Assembly: GCA_029934515.1 (NCBI GenBank)
Contig: JAOZMB010000006.1
Coordinates: 1-51,925 of the forward strand
DNA length: 51,925 nucleotides
Source of the DNA: Bacteroidales bacterium
GTDB lineage: Bacteria; Bacteroidota; Bacteroidia; Bacteroidales; JAADGE01
Reading direction: 5' to 3'
In this document: in pieces, positions 20,167 through 29,328 of the stretch
How the letters are laid out: the number at the start of each line of letters is the position of its first letter
Position numbering within the stretch: position 1 is the stretch's first letter
The notes under the pieces: generated by a model
What the model was told of the DNA's origin: nothing
What the model saw: the letters and a program-made list of their open reading frames with translations, nothing else
The model's database searches: none
Program-made: the position numbers and the translations under genes

Positions 20167-21711
20167 ATGACAAGAACCATAATTTTTGTTTTTGTATTAA
20201 TATTTTATTCTTACCAAAACGCTGACGCACAGTATAATAAAACAGTTGTTGAGGTTGATAAAATAAGCTTCCAACAATTTTCTGATAAAGATTGGAACGG
20301 ATTAATAACAACAGGAAAGGAGGCAATAAAAAACGGTATTGATTTTTATTATCTACGTTATAGACTTGGAATTGCATATTACGAAAAAAAAAATTATGCA
20401 AAAGCAGTTGTTCATTTTGAGAATATTTTTAGAACAAACCCTAATGACCAACTTATTGGAGAATATTTATATTTTTCGTATAAATTTTGTGGACGAACAG
20501 ATGATGCCGAAATAATAAGTAGCAAGTTCTCTGAAAATCTTAAAAATAAAATCGGAATAAAAAATCCAATTATTGAAAATGTAAAAATAGGAACAACTTA
20601 TTTGTTTAACAGCGAAAAAGATAATTTGTTGGATACATACATTGCTGGCAACGACAGTGTATATAGCGAACAGGTTGTTGCCGAGAATCAGATAAAATAT
20701 TATTTCGGTATTGAACATAAATTGTTTCGGCGTGTTCGCATTAATTATTCGTTCAGCCAAATAAAACACAATACAGTTCAATCAATTTTTGATAATAAAA
20801 AAGATAATTTGTTTAATCTACAAAATACTCAAAATCAATATTATATAAATGCAAATGTTCACCCCGCAAAGGGTTTTGATGTCAATTTTGCTTTTAATTT
20901 TTTGAATATAAAAGGAACAAAAAAAATTATTAATTATAGTTATGAAAATTCTGATTTGACAGAACACGAGACCTACGAAATTTATGACAGCATCTACAAT
21001 GCAAATGCAACTCTTGATATTTATGATACAATTTATAATTATATACAAACTGTCGAAAGTAGTTTTTCCGACAACAATTTTTCGCAAAACGATTATGCGG
21101 CAGCACTGAGAATATCAAAAAGTTTTTCTATATTTAGAGCATCAATTTTTGGAACATATTCTAAATTAAGCAATAAAAAATACAAACAAATAGGAGCAGA
21201 ATTGATTGTCCTACCTTTCGGAAATTTGAACTTATACTCAATGACAAAACTGACAAATAAGATGGGAAAAGAAAGCTCTTCTGTTCTTAGTCAAACAGTA
21301 GGCGTAAAAATAACGAACTTTCTTTGGAGTGAATTTAATTTCAGTATAGGCGAGATGAATAATTATACAGATATTATGGCTTCGATGGTTTATAATACAG
21401 AAGAAACAACAAAAAAACAAGCTGGTGTAAATTGTAATTTTTATTTGTTCATAGACAAATTAAATCTGTCTATAAATTATACTATTTTACAAAACGAAAG
21501 TCAATATATTAAATATATATTTGACAAAGAAATAAATGAAGAATATCCAATCGTTGTTAACAGTAAATACACATACGAAAACGGTGACAGTTATTTTGGC
21601 GAGCCAGAACAAAAAATTGTTACAAAAACAACCCCAACTTACAAGGCAGAATATATTAACAGAAATAGCATTAATCATGTTATTTCAGTAGGATTAATCT
21701 GGAATTTTTAA
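20167..21711 (+). CDS. Exported TPR protein with a C-terminal outer-membrane beta-barrel
   Basis: The 514-residue product has a signal peptide ending NADA with Gln at +1. Residues about 35-125 hold TPR-like helices (FYYLRYRLGIAYYEKKNYAKAVVHFENIFRTNPND). From about 140 on, the sequence has amphipathic beta-strands with aromatic girdles (e.g. IKYYFGIEHKLFRRVRINYSFSQ) and ends HVISVGLIWNF, a classic barrel C-terminus. No named family recognised. The next gene downstream is a glycosyl-phosphate transferase, so an envelope polysaccharide role is conceivable but unproven. Start 33 bp after the DoxX-like gene; co-transcription is likely. Confidence 0.75.
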   Translation: MTRTIIFVFVLIFYSYQNADAQYNKTVVEVDKISFQQFSDKDWNGLITTGKEAIKNGIDFYYLRYRLGIAYYEKKNYAKAVVHFENIFRTNPNDQLIGEYLYFSYKFCGRTDDAEIISSKFSENLKNKIGIKNPIIENVKIGTTYLFNSEKDNLLDTYIAGNDSVYSEQVVAENQIKYYFGIEHKLFRRVRINYSFSQIKHNTVQSIFDNKKDNLFNLQNTQNQYYINANVHPAKGFDVNFAFNFLNIKGTKKIINYSYENSDLTEHETYEIYDSIYNANATLDIYDTIYNYIQTVESSFSDNNFSQNDYAAALRISKSFSIFRASIFGTYSKLSNKKYKQIGAELIVLPFGNLNLYSMTKLTNKMGKESSSVLSQTVGVKITNFLWSEFNFSIGEMNNYTDIMASMVYNTEETTKKQAGVNCNFYLFIDKLNLSINYTILQNESQYIKYIFDKEINEEYPIVVNSKYTYENGDSYFGEPEQKIVTKTTPTYKAEYINRNSINHVISVGLIWNF

Positions 21712-21758
21712 ATTTCAATTAAAAATAAAAGAATAATCATTAACTTCAAACTAAAAAT

Positions 21759-23162
21759 ATGTTAAAAGAAAACGAAAGATTATATAGTAATGTTCTAATA
21801 TTATTTGATGTTTTATTATCGTTATTAGCTTTCGTTTTGGCATATTACATTAGAATTTTTACTGTCGCAAAATCATTTATTTATCAACAACAATATTTGA
21901 CATTAGGCATATTTATAGTTCTGGTTTGGTATATTCTTAGTAAAATTATTAATCTAAAAAATTTTAGAACAGTAAAGGCATATTCGATTATTTTTATTGA
22001 ATATTTCATAATGATAATTGTTGGAATATCAATATTATTTGTTTTTATCTTTGTTTTTAAACTTGAAAATATAAGCAGGCTTTTTGTATTAATTTTTGGT
22101 ATTACTAATTTTTTATTGCTCTTCTTATCAAAAATTTTTCTTTATAAAATAATAAAATACAAATTTTTAAAAGGAAAAAATCTTAAAAACATAATTATTA
22201 TTGCTGATAATGCTTCAATAAAATTTATTGATAAAATTATTAATGATAGGTATCGTGGTTATAAAATATTTTCAATAATTTCTGTCTCTCCAAAAATCAA
22301 AGAAAAATATTCAGAAAAATATTTAATATTGAATAAAATTTCTGTTGTTAATAAAATAATTGAGGAAAATACAATAGATGAAATTATATATTGCAAAGGT
22401 GAAATTGTAATAGATGAAATTAGAAATTTGATATATTCATGTGCAGAAGTTGGAGTTAATATTCAAATACAATCAGAATTTATTAGTCTAATAGCTTCTA
22501 AATCTCATATAAATTATTTCGATGAAATACCAGTTATGTCTTTTAAAACAACATCAAGCGACTATATGGCATTGGCGGCTAAACGAATTATTGATTATTT
22601 AATTTCGTTTTTTGCTGTTATATTCTTTTCTCCTTTTTTGATATTAATAAGTATTATAATTAAAATCGAATCAAAAGGAGCCGTTCTTTTCAAACAAAAA
22701 CGTGTTGGATTGCGTGGAAGGATTTTTACAATGTATAAGTTCAGAACAATGGTAAACAATGCAGAAGAACTTAAACAAAAATTAATAGAAAAAAATGAAG
22801 CTGATGGTCCAGTTTTTAAAATCAAAAAAGACCCAAGACTAACTCGGTTTGGTTCTTTTTTAAGAAAAATAAGTATGGACGAATTTCCTCAGTTCTTCAA
22901 TGTTCTTCTTGGCGATATGGCAATAGTTGGACCAAGACCGCCTATAAACGAAGAAGTTAAACAATATAAAAGAAATCAGTTAAGACGGCTTTCTATGAAA
23001 CCGGGTATCACATGTATTTGGCAGGTCTCTGGAAGAAATGAAATTAGTTTCGAGGAATGGATAAAAATGGACTTGCAATATATTGACAACTGGTCGCTAA
23101 AATATGATATAATATTGATAATGAAAACAATAAATGCTGTTTTTAGAAGAACTGGATATTGA
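21759..23162 (+). CDS. Exopolysaccharide polyprenyl glycosylphosphotransferase (WcaJ/PglC type)
   Basis: The enzyme transfers a sugar phosphate from a nucleotide sugar to undecaprenyl phosphate, the first membrane step of polysaccharide assembly. The 467-residue product has four N-terminal transmembrane helices (about 10-135), a central CoA-binding-like domain, a further membrane helix (RIIDYLISFFAVIFFSPFLIL, about 275-300) and the catalytic domain: FKQKRVGLRGRIFTMYKFRTM, LRKISMDEFPQFFNVLLGDMAIVGPRPP and the PGITCIWQVSGRN block. The DE pair in MDEFPQ is the expected catalytic site. No other polysaccharide genes lie nearby, so it may act as a lone priming enzyme. Confidence 0.93.
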   Translation: MLKENERLYSNVLILFDVLLSLLAFVLAYYIRIFTVAKSFIYQQQYLTLGIFIVLVWYILSKIINLKNFRTVKAYSIIFIEYFIMIIVGISILFVFIFVFKLENISRLFVLIFGITNFLLLFLSKIFLYKIIKYKFLKGKNLKNIIIIADNASIKFIDKIINDRYRGYKIFSIISVSPKIKEKYSEKYLILNKISVVNKIIEENTIDEIIYCKGEIVIDEIRNLIYSCAEVGVNIQIQSEFISLIASKSHINYFDEIPVMSFKTTSSDYMALAAKRIIDYLISFFAVIFFSPFLILISIIIKIESKGAVLFKQKRVGLRGRIFTMYKFRTMVNNAEELKQKLIEKNEADGPVFKIKKDPRLTRFGSFLRKISMDEFPQFFNVLLGDMAIVGPRPPINEEVKQYKRNQLRRLSMKPGITCIWQVSGRNEISFEEWIKMDLQYIDNWSLKYDIILIMKTINAVFRRTGY

Positions 23163-23232
23163 AGGTAATTTTGTCGGAAAACTTTAAAATAATTTATTCA
23201 AATAATCACAAATTTAATTATTATAAATTTTT

Positions 23233-24576
23233 ATGAATTTACAAGAACTTACAGCTATATCGCCTATCGATGGCAGATATAGAGGCAAAACAGAGGATTT
23301 TGCTCTTTATTTTTCTGAATTAGGATTAATAAAATATAGAGTAAAAACGGAAGTAGAATATTTTATTGCTCTTTGTAACATACCGCTGTTGCAGTTGAAA
23401 GACTTTGATAAAAAATATTTCAAAGTTCTTCGCAAACTTTACGAAGCACTTTCGACAGAAGATGCTTTAAGAATTAAAAATATAGAAAGTATAACAAACC
23501 ATGATGTCAAAGCAGTTGAATATTTTTTGAAAGAAAAATTTGAAAACCTAAAAATATCAAAATACAAAGAATTTATACATTTTGGCTTAACTTCTCAGGA
23601 TATTAACAATACAGCTGTTCCGATGTCTATGAAAGATGCAGTAAATGAAGTTTATTTGCCAGAACTTAAAAATGTAATCGCAAAATTATTTCAACTTGCA
23701 CAAGAATGGTCTGATATTCCTATGCTTGCACGAACACACGGACAAGCAGCTTCGCCTACTCGTGTGGGAAAAGAAATTGAAGTATTTATTGAACGAATAA
23801 ACAAACAACTATCTAACTTACAATTAATTCCATATTCATCAAAATTTGGCGGTGCAACAGGAAATTTTAATGCTCATTATGTAGCGTATCCAGAAATAAA
23901 TTGGGTAGAATTTGCAAATTCTTTTGTGAACAATATTTTACAATTAGACCGTTTACAAACAACAACTCAAATAGAACACTACGACAATATGGCTGCATTT
24001 TTTGATTGTGTAAAAAGAATTAACACAATATTAATAGACTTGAACAGAGATATTTGGACATATATTTCGTTAAATTATTTTAGTCAAACAATTGAAAAAA
24101 ATGAAGTTGGTTCATCTGCAATGCCGCACAAGGTTAATCCTATTGACTTCGAAAACTCAGAAGGTAACCTCGGAATAGCAAATGCCTCCTTTGAACATTT
24201 ATCACGAAAATTGCCAATTTCACGTCTTCAAAGAGACCTCACCGACTCAACAGTTACAAGAAATATAGGTGTTCCTTTTGCCCATTCTCTAATAGCATTA
24301 AAATCGCTACTCAAAGGATTAAACAAAATACGTATAAATAAATCGGTGATTATAAACGATTTGAATAATAACTGGTCGGTAGTTTCAGAAGCAATTCAAA
24401 CAATACTAAGACGCGAAAATTATCCAAATCCTTACGAAACATTAAAAAAATTAACACGGAAAAATATAAAAATAACAGCAGAAACAATTAGCAAATTTAT
24501 TGATACATTAGATATTAATGAACAAATTAAAACAGAATTGAAAAATATAACTCCCGAAAATTATACAGGAAAATAA
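23233..24576 (+). CDS. purB: Adenylosuccinate lyase
   Basis: PurB performs two fumarate-releasing steps in purine synthesis. The 447-residue product shows the fumarase/aspartase superfamily motifs: TSQDINNTAVP, ARTHGQAASPTRVGKE (catalytic His), and the signature GSSAMPHKVNPIDFENSEG with the catalytic Ser loop. The N-terminus LTAISPIDGRYRGKTEDF is typical of the E. coli-type PurB. It ends at a convergent gene, with a 13-bp inverted repeat between them. Confidence 0.97.
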   Translation: MNLQELTAISPIDGRYRGKTEDFALYFSELGLIKYRVKTEVEYFIALCNIPLLQLKDFDKKYFKVLRKLYEALSTEDALRIKNIESITNHDVKAVEYFLKEKFENLKISKYKEFIHFGLTSQDINNTAVPMSMKDAVNEVYLPELKNVIAKLFQLAQEWSDIPMLARTHGQAASPTRVGKEIEVFIERINKQLSNLQLIPYSSKFGGATGNFNAHYVAYPEINWVEFANSFVNNILQLDRLQTTTQIEHYDNMAAFFDCVKRINTILIDLNRDIWTYISLNYFSQTIEKNEVGSSAMPHKVNPIDFENSEGNLGIANASFEHLSRKLPISRLQRDLTDSTVTRNIGVPFAHSLIALKSLLKGLNKIRINKSVIINDLNNNWSVVSEAIQTILRRENYPNPYETLKKLTRKNIKITAETISKFIDTLDINEQIKTELKNITPENYTGK

Positions 24577-24583
24577 ATTATCA

Positions 24584-24618
24584 GTTGTAAGTTGTGGCAC
24601 AATTACACAACTTACAAC
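24584..24618. terminator. Inverted repeat between convergent genes
   Basis: GTTGTAAGTTGTG (24584-24596) and its exact complement (24606-24618) form a 13-bp stem with a 9-base loop between the ends of purB and the TehA-like gene. No good T-tract follows on either side, so termination is likely from position but not certain. Confidence 0.55.
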
Positions 24619-24645
24619 CGACTCAAAATATTTATTAATATTAAT

Positions 24646-25611
24646 TTACTCCTGAATACAAATTTCGTGTTTTTTTATATGTATAATTGTTTGATATATT
24701 ACAATTGCAATTACAACCGTAATACCAACTATCATAACATAAGACAGCAATAAAAAAGTCATTTCTTCTGTTTGTGCATACATTAACATTGTACTAATTG
24801 CCATCGCTGCTATTGGAAATACAAATGCCCACCATGATATAAAAAACCTTATCTTTAAGAATTTTTTGTAAATAAATATTACAAGTAAAGTAAAAAATAA
24901 AGCTAAATTAAATAAAATTAATGCAAATGTATCAATTACTCCAAACATTTTAAAATAAGCAATAAATCCTACTGCGGGAGGAGCAATTAATATAAATAAT
25001 GTTGGCATAAATTTAACAGATAGTTGATGATGAAAAATAATTCTATTTAAAATAATCGAAAGTAAAACTATCCAAAAAAATATACCTACACTAAAAAAAT
25101 ACATTAATATACCTTGACTTGCAAAACCTACACCCGCAACAGGAACTAAAACATTACCAACTATTGGAATAAACCATGCTGGATTTGAATGTACAAGTTT
25201 TTGATTGCTATTTATCCAATATGAAATTGTGTACATTGTAAGATAAAAATGTAAAATCGTTCCTGGATACCAAAAAAACGAACTAATCATAGGGTTTATT
25301 TCTTTGTAAATAATAGCTAACATCAACATAGAAATTGATATTGCAGCAAAAAAATTTATACGAACAGGATGTTTAAATTCTTTTTTGACAGCCATTGGAT
25401 ATTTTATATATTTGATTAAATATATCACTGAAATTATTATAAAAATTATTGTTGTTATAATCATCAGTAAATCACCAAAAATATGAGAAAAACTTAACCA
25501 TGCTCCTGCTTTTTGATAAATAATTGTTAATCCACACATACCCATTACAATTGCGTACATCATAATTGGAAAAAATTTTAATCTGTTTTTCTCTTTCGCT
25601 TGTTCTTCCAT
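24646..25611 (-). CDS. TehA/SLAC1-family (tellurite resistance/dicarboxylate transporter) membrane protein
   Basis: The 321-residue product is a polytopic membrane protein with about ten hydrophobic helices, the number in TehA/SLAC1 anion channels. Characteristic segments include NPAWFIPIVGNVLVPVAG, LFILIAPPAVGFIAYFKMFG and FFISWWAFVFPIAAMAIST. The family conducts small anions or dicarboxylates; tellurite resistance is a historical name only. It starts 15 bases after the stop of the VWA gene upstream, so the two probably form one operon. Confidence 0.85.
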   Translation of the reverse strand: MEEQAKEKNRLKFFPIMMYAIVMGMCGLTIIYQKAGAWLSFSHIFGDLLMIITTIIFIIISVIYLIKYIKYPMAVKKEFKHPVRINFFAAISISMLMLAIIYKEINPMISSFFWYPGTILHFYLTMYTISYWINSNQKLVHSNPAWFIPIVGNVLVPVAGVGFASQGILMYFFSVGIFFWIVLLSIILNRIIFHHQLSVKFMPTLFILIAPPAVGFIAYFKMFGVIDTFALILFNLALFFTLLVIFIYKKFLKIRFFISWWAFVFPIAAMAISTMLMYAQTEEMTFLLLSYVMIVGITVVIAIVIYQTIIHIKKHEICIQE

Positions 25612-25626
25612 TTTTTTTTTATAATT

Positions 25627-26742
25627 TTATTTTTCAAATTTATAATTTTTCTTTTCTGCTTGTTCCTTAACTGTTTCAATCATTGCATCTTCGAGAGTTG
25701 AATTTTCGGCTTTATTTTTTTTGACTTTACTAACGTATGCTTCTCTTTTTTTATTTAGTTCAGAAATTTCATTTTGTATTATTTCACGTTCTTCTTTTTT
25801 GTCATCAATATATTTTACTTTTTCTTCTTTTGTCATTCCTCTCATTTCTTCTGGCAATCTTTCTTCTTCTATTTCTTCTACTTTCATTTTTTTGTCTTTT
25901 GAGGCATCAACAAGATCCCATTTAGAATTTTTATATGCCCTTGAACTTTTTGAAATACCTCTGTTTACTGCGGCATATTTATTTAGTCCAACTGCATTTG
26001 CATCTTGCATACTTTGTCGTTCGCTCATTTCTTTACCATACGAACCATAAGCAATATATGTTCCGTTAAGTTCATTGCTTAATTCCATTATCTTATCATC
26101 GAAAGGAGATTCTATATAAGCAACGGTTTGGTTTTGGTCTATATTCAAATATTTCCCCTCGGCAATATCGGCTCCGTTTTTCCACTTTGTATTGATACCT
26201 TCATCCTTGTTACCACAAAAAATTGTATTAATAACAATATCTTTATCAATTGCCGCTCTACACGATTTTTTATAATTAACCTCTCCTTGTGTAAACTCTT
26301 CGTTTCCAGCTATGAATATCAATTTTAAATCTTGATTTGACAGACTCCACTTTAACTGAACAGTTGCTCTATCAATAACCAACCCACAAAATTCAGAACC
26401 TCCATTTGTTTTTAGAGCGAACAAATCTTCCGAAATTTTATCTAAATCAGTTGTAAGTTCAGCAACCAGTCTCAGGTAACCTTCTTCTTCTGGGAGTCCG
26501 TCGTTTCCGTATTCGTAAAGAGCTATTTCCAATTCAGGTCTTTTTCCTTCGTATTTTGTTGTGGTAAGTTTGTTCACAACACTCCAAAGCTGTGTCTTTG
26601 CTTGGTCTATTAATCCGTCCATACTGCTGCTTGTGTCAAGAATTAAAGCTACCTGAATTTTTGGTTCGTTTTGTGCATAAATAGAAAAACTAAATATGTT
26701 TAACAATAAAAACATAACAGATAATTTAAATACATTTTTCAT
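25627..26742 (-). CDS. Exported von Willebrand factor A domain protein
   Basis: The 371-residue product has a signal peptide (MKNVFKLSVMFLLLNIFSFSIYA) with Gln at +1. A VWA domain follows at about 30-210: VALILDTSSSMDGLIDQAK contains the DxSxS part of the metal-ion-dependent adhesion site, and LKLIFIAGNEEF lies where the domain's central strands are expected. After residue 250 the chain is highly charged and probably coiled-coil (EEIEEERLPEEMRGMTKEEKV). No lipobox. It shares an operon with the TehA-like channel; what it binds is unknown. Confidence 0.88.
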   Translation of the reverse strand: MKNVFKLSVMFLLLNIFSFSIYAQNEPKIQVALILDTSSSMDGLIDQAKTQLWSVVNKLTTTKYEGKRPELEIALYEYGNDGLPEEEGYLRLVAELTTDLDKISEDLFALKTNGGSEFCGLVIDRATVQLKWSLSNQDLKLIFIAGNEEFTQGEVNYKKSCRAAIDKDIVINTIFCGNKDEGINTKWKNGADIAEGKYLNIDQNQTVAYIESPFDDKIMELSNELNGTYIAYGSYGKEMSERQSMQDANAVGLNKYAAVNRGISKSSRAYKNSKWDLVDASKDKKMKVEEIEEERLPEEMRGMTKEEKVKYIDDKKEEREIIQNEISELNKKREAYVSKVKKNKAENSTLEDAMIETVKEQAEKKNYKFEK

Positions 26743-26912
26743 AATTTTTAATTTTAAATTTAAATTTTTTCTAATTATATAAATGATGCTGTATAATGTA
26801 AAAATCCATATTTTTCATTCATTTTGAATAAAATTTTATTTTCAAAAAAAATTATTTATATCTTTATTTTTCAATAATTTCTTTTATCAAATTTACTTAT
26901 ATTTCATAAGTA
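26743..26912. other. AT-rich gap between the VWA gene and the insertion element
   Basis: 170 bases with no open frame or strong hairpin. It should hold the promoter of the VWA-TehA operon, but no exact -7 match was found. Confidence 0.4.
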
Positions 26913-27706
26913 ATGCGAATTAACAGTTAAAATTTGTAAATTCTAAGTTAAATTATAAAGTTAGTAAAATATTTTTTTAAAAAACATATAAATCAATATA
27001 TTAGAGGATTCTTTCAAATATTAACTCTTTTAATCAATGATTCATATGGATAATAAATTAAAATTAGTTGCTATATATTATTATATCAGCGATTTATACG
27101 ATAATGTATTAAAATATTCTTGTCAAAGATTTAGTAATAATAATAATCCTGGTTTTACAGATGCAGAGATTATGGCTATTTATCTTTATGTAATGACTGA
27201 AGAAAAACGTTTCAAAATTAAAGAAATTTACGAATATACAAAAAAAACATTTACTTTCTTGGTTTCCAAAATTGCCTGGTTACACTGCTTTTAATAAAAG
27301 ATTAAATCGCTTAAGTGAAGCATTTAAACTCTTGGGTATTAGTCTAATTACCGAGTTTCAACCAGATGACTGTTGTAAAAATATAAGTTTATTAGATTCA
27401 ATGCCAATTATAACTTGTTCTGGCAAACGAAAGGTAAAAGTTGCGACTGAAATAACAGATAAATGTTATGCTAACAAAGGGCATGCCCAAAGTGTTGAGA
27501 CAAAGAGATAAAGCATATAATGATTTGTTTTCAACTGCCGTCTCTAAAATTAGACAGCCTATTGAATCTTTATTTAATTGGCTTATTGAAAAAACAGATA
27601 TTCAAAGAGCTTCAAAAGTACGTTCTACAAAAGGACTTTTTGTTCATGTATTTGGTAAAATTGCTACGACTTATATCTTTCTTATTTTTTAACTGTTAAT
27701 TCGCAT
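26913..27706 (+). mobile_element. Internally deleted insertion sequence with perfect 20-bp terminal inverted repeats
   Basis: ATGCGAATTAACAGTTAAAA at 26913-26932 is exactly repeated in inverse at 27687-27706, giving a 794-bp element. Between them lies a broken transposase. An element of this kind would normally be longer, because the transposase here lacks its centre. The two end bases AT are found at both ends and could belong either to the repeat or to a short target duplication; no longer duplication is visible. IS982-like by general feel of the transposase, not certain. Confidence 0.85.
27046..27692 (+). pseudogene. Broken DDE transposase (frameshift plus internal deletion)
   Basis: The chain reads through three frames. 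First, from ATG 27046 (MDNKLKLVAIYYYISDLYDN ... TDAEIMAIYLYVM ... EYTKK). Then, after the A-run near 27240-27247, it passes to the next frame: SWFPKLPGYTAFNKRLNRLSEAFKLL ... ISLLDSMPIITCSGKR, where the Asp of LLDSMP is the likely first catalytic acid. Then, around 27470-27490, it jumps to a third frame whose KAYNDLFSTAVSKIRQPIESLFNWLIEK is typical of the transposase C-terminus. The stretch that should carry the second catalytic Asp is missing. The gene cannot make an active enzyme. Confidence 0.82.
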
Positions 27707-27754
27707 ATTTTATAATACATTAAGTTGAGTTTTAATTTTTAACAAATCTAACTC

Positions 27755-27837
27755 TAAGTAAATTACGAATTGGTTTACACCTGATAATAAGTATTTTACA
27801 AAAAACAAATCAAAAAGTTATTTTTTAATGATTACTA
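27755..27837 (+). repeat. Dispersed heptad-tailed repeat, copy B
   Basis: Starts TAAGTAAATTACGAATTGG (one heptad) and continues through GGTTTACACCTGATAATAAG and TATTTTACAAAAAACAAATC to GATTACTAAC. It is nearly identical, in inverse orientation, to the copy at 43285-43386. It lies 48 bases beyond the right end of the insertion sequence. Confidence 0.85.
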
Positions 27838-27851
27838 ACCGTTCATTAAAA

Positions 27852-28958
27852 TTATTTTTTTATAAGTTCGATTTCAAAAACCTTAGGCCATTTCTTTCCT
27901 GTTACGAACAATCTTTTGTTTTTATTATCATAAGCAATTCCGTTCAAAACATCGGTATCAGATTTATAATCATTTGCTTGTAATATACGTTTTAAATCAA
28001 TATATGCGATGACTTTGCCTGTGGTAGGGTCTATCTTTGCTATTTTTTCAGATTGATATATATTTGAATAAATAGCGCCGTCAATATATTCAAGTTCATT
28101 TAAATATCTAACTTCGGCTTTGTCATCATATACCTCTAATTTATCAATAACAGAGAACGACTGTTTTTCAAGTATCTTAATTTCATTTGTACCATTTGTC
28201 ATAAAAAGTTTATCCTCTCCGTATGCGATACCCCAGCCTTCGCCAGAATAAGAAAACTCATCAATTAGTTTGAAACTATTAAAATCATATACAAAACCAA
28301 TCCCAGCCTGCCAGCTTAACTGAACAATTTTATCATCGAACTGTGTTATACCTTCTCCGAAAACTTCTCTCGAAATAGCAAAACTTTGAATAACTTCTCC
28401 TGTCTCTAATTTTACTTTGCGTACTGTTGATTCGCCTTTTAAACCTGTGGCTTCGTATAAAAAACCTTTGTCATAAAAAAAACCCTGAGTGTAAGCTGCA
28501 CGGTCGTGTTTAAAAGTTTTTTTTATTTTATAACTGTACATTTCTGGTTTTATATCTGATAATAAAATTATTTCTCTAACTGCTTTAAATTCTGACTTTT
28601 TTGTCTTAAAAATAACTTTTATAATATTTGTTCCAGTCTTTGCTTTGCTACTGTTCCATACATAATCCAAATTATCTTTTTTCAGAACTTTCTTCTTTAT
28701 GTTATTTATAAATAAAAAAACTGAATCATTTATAGAAATATTTTCTACATCAATATTTATTTCTATATCATCTCCAATAGTATGATTTATATTTTCGTTT
28801 ATTTTTATTGAAATATTTAAAGGATTTTTTTCTTTAATATTTTTCTCTATATTTGTTTTATTTTTTGTTAAATTATCATTATTCTTTTTTTCCTTTTCTA
28901 CATCGCATACAAAAAATAACAAAGATAGCAATATAAATAAAATAATTTGTTTTTTCAT
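27852..28958 (-). CDS. Glutaminyl-peptide cyclotransferase (plant/bacterial type)
   Basis: The enzyme turns an N-terminal Gln into pyroglutamate. The 368-residue product has an export signal (MKKQIILFILLSLLFFVC); Cys18 could be a lipoprotein site, but Val at -1 is not canonical. Residues about 25-125 are an Ig-like extension. The catalytic five-bladed propeller follows: KHDRAAYTQGFFYDKGFLYEATGLKGESTVRKV, REVFGEGITQ, IVQLSWQAGIGFVYD, YSGEGWGIAYGEDKLFMTNGT, RYLNELEYIDGAIYSNIYQSEKIAKIDPTTGKV and LNGIAYD. These are the full set of family motifs. Most exported proteins in this window have Gln at +1 and are its likely substrates. It is divergent from the gingipain-like gene. Confidence 0.92.
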   Translation of the reverse strand: MKKQIILFILLSLLFFVCDVEKEKKNNDNLTKNKTNIEKNIKEKNPLNISIKINENINHTIGDDIEINIDVENISINDSVFLFINNIKKKVLKKDNLDYVWNSSKAKTGTNIIKVIFKTKKSEFKAVREIILLSDIKPEMYSYKIKKTFKHDRAAYTQGFFYDKGFLYEATGLKGESTVRKVKLETGEVIQSFAISREVFGEGITQFDDKIVQLSWQAGIGFVYDFNSFKLIDEFSYSGEGWGIAYGEDKLFMTNGTNEIKILEKQSFSVIDKLEVYDDKAEVRYLNELEYIDGAIYSNIYQSEKIAKIDPTTGKVIAYIDLKRILQANDYKSDTDVLNGIAYDNKNKRLFVTGKKWPKVFEIELIKK

Positions 28959-29328
28959 TTGATTGTTAAATTATTTATTATTTTATAATTATAAATCTGT
29001 GAAAAATCCGTATAATCTGTGTTCCTATTATGTTATTGCAAGTAACACCTATTACATATGCTTAACGAATTAATACTATTTTTTTTATAGTTAAAAAATA
29101 CAAAAGTAGAAAATAATTATTAAATAACCTATTTTTATATTTATATTTCGCAAAATTATTATCTTATATTTGTAAAAATATATATATAAAATTTGGAAAT
29201 ATTTTGTTGTTAGTTACCAACTTTTTGACTTTTATTAAAAAAAAATTTCTACATTATGCAACCTTATTATAAATAATGTATCATTTTTCTATAAATATTT
29301 TTTATAAATTTTAATTCTAAATTCGATT
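28959..29328. other. Divergent intergenic region upstream of the Kgp-like protease gene
   Basis: 370 AT-rich bases. At 28993-29021 there are three short related direct repeats (AAATCTGTG, AAATCCGT, AATCTGTG, period about 10-11). A candidate plus-strand -7 element TATATTTG sits at 29165-29172. No RNA gene was recognised. Confidence 0.5.
29165..29172 (+). promoter_or_regulatory. Candidate -7 element for the Kgp-like protease gene
   Basis: TATATTTG is an exact TAnnTTTG match. It would give a leader of about 150 bases before the ATG at 29329. TTTCG about 15 bases upstream is an imperfect -33 candidate. Confidence 0.4.

Noticed and set aside
27240-27247. Programmed frameshift in the transposase A-run
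   Set aside because: The required shift is +1 in frame, not the -1 typical of A-run slippage, and the gene is also missing its centre.
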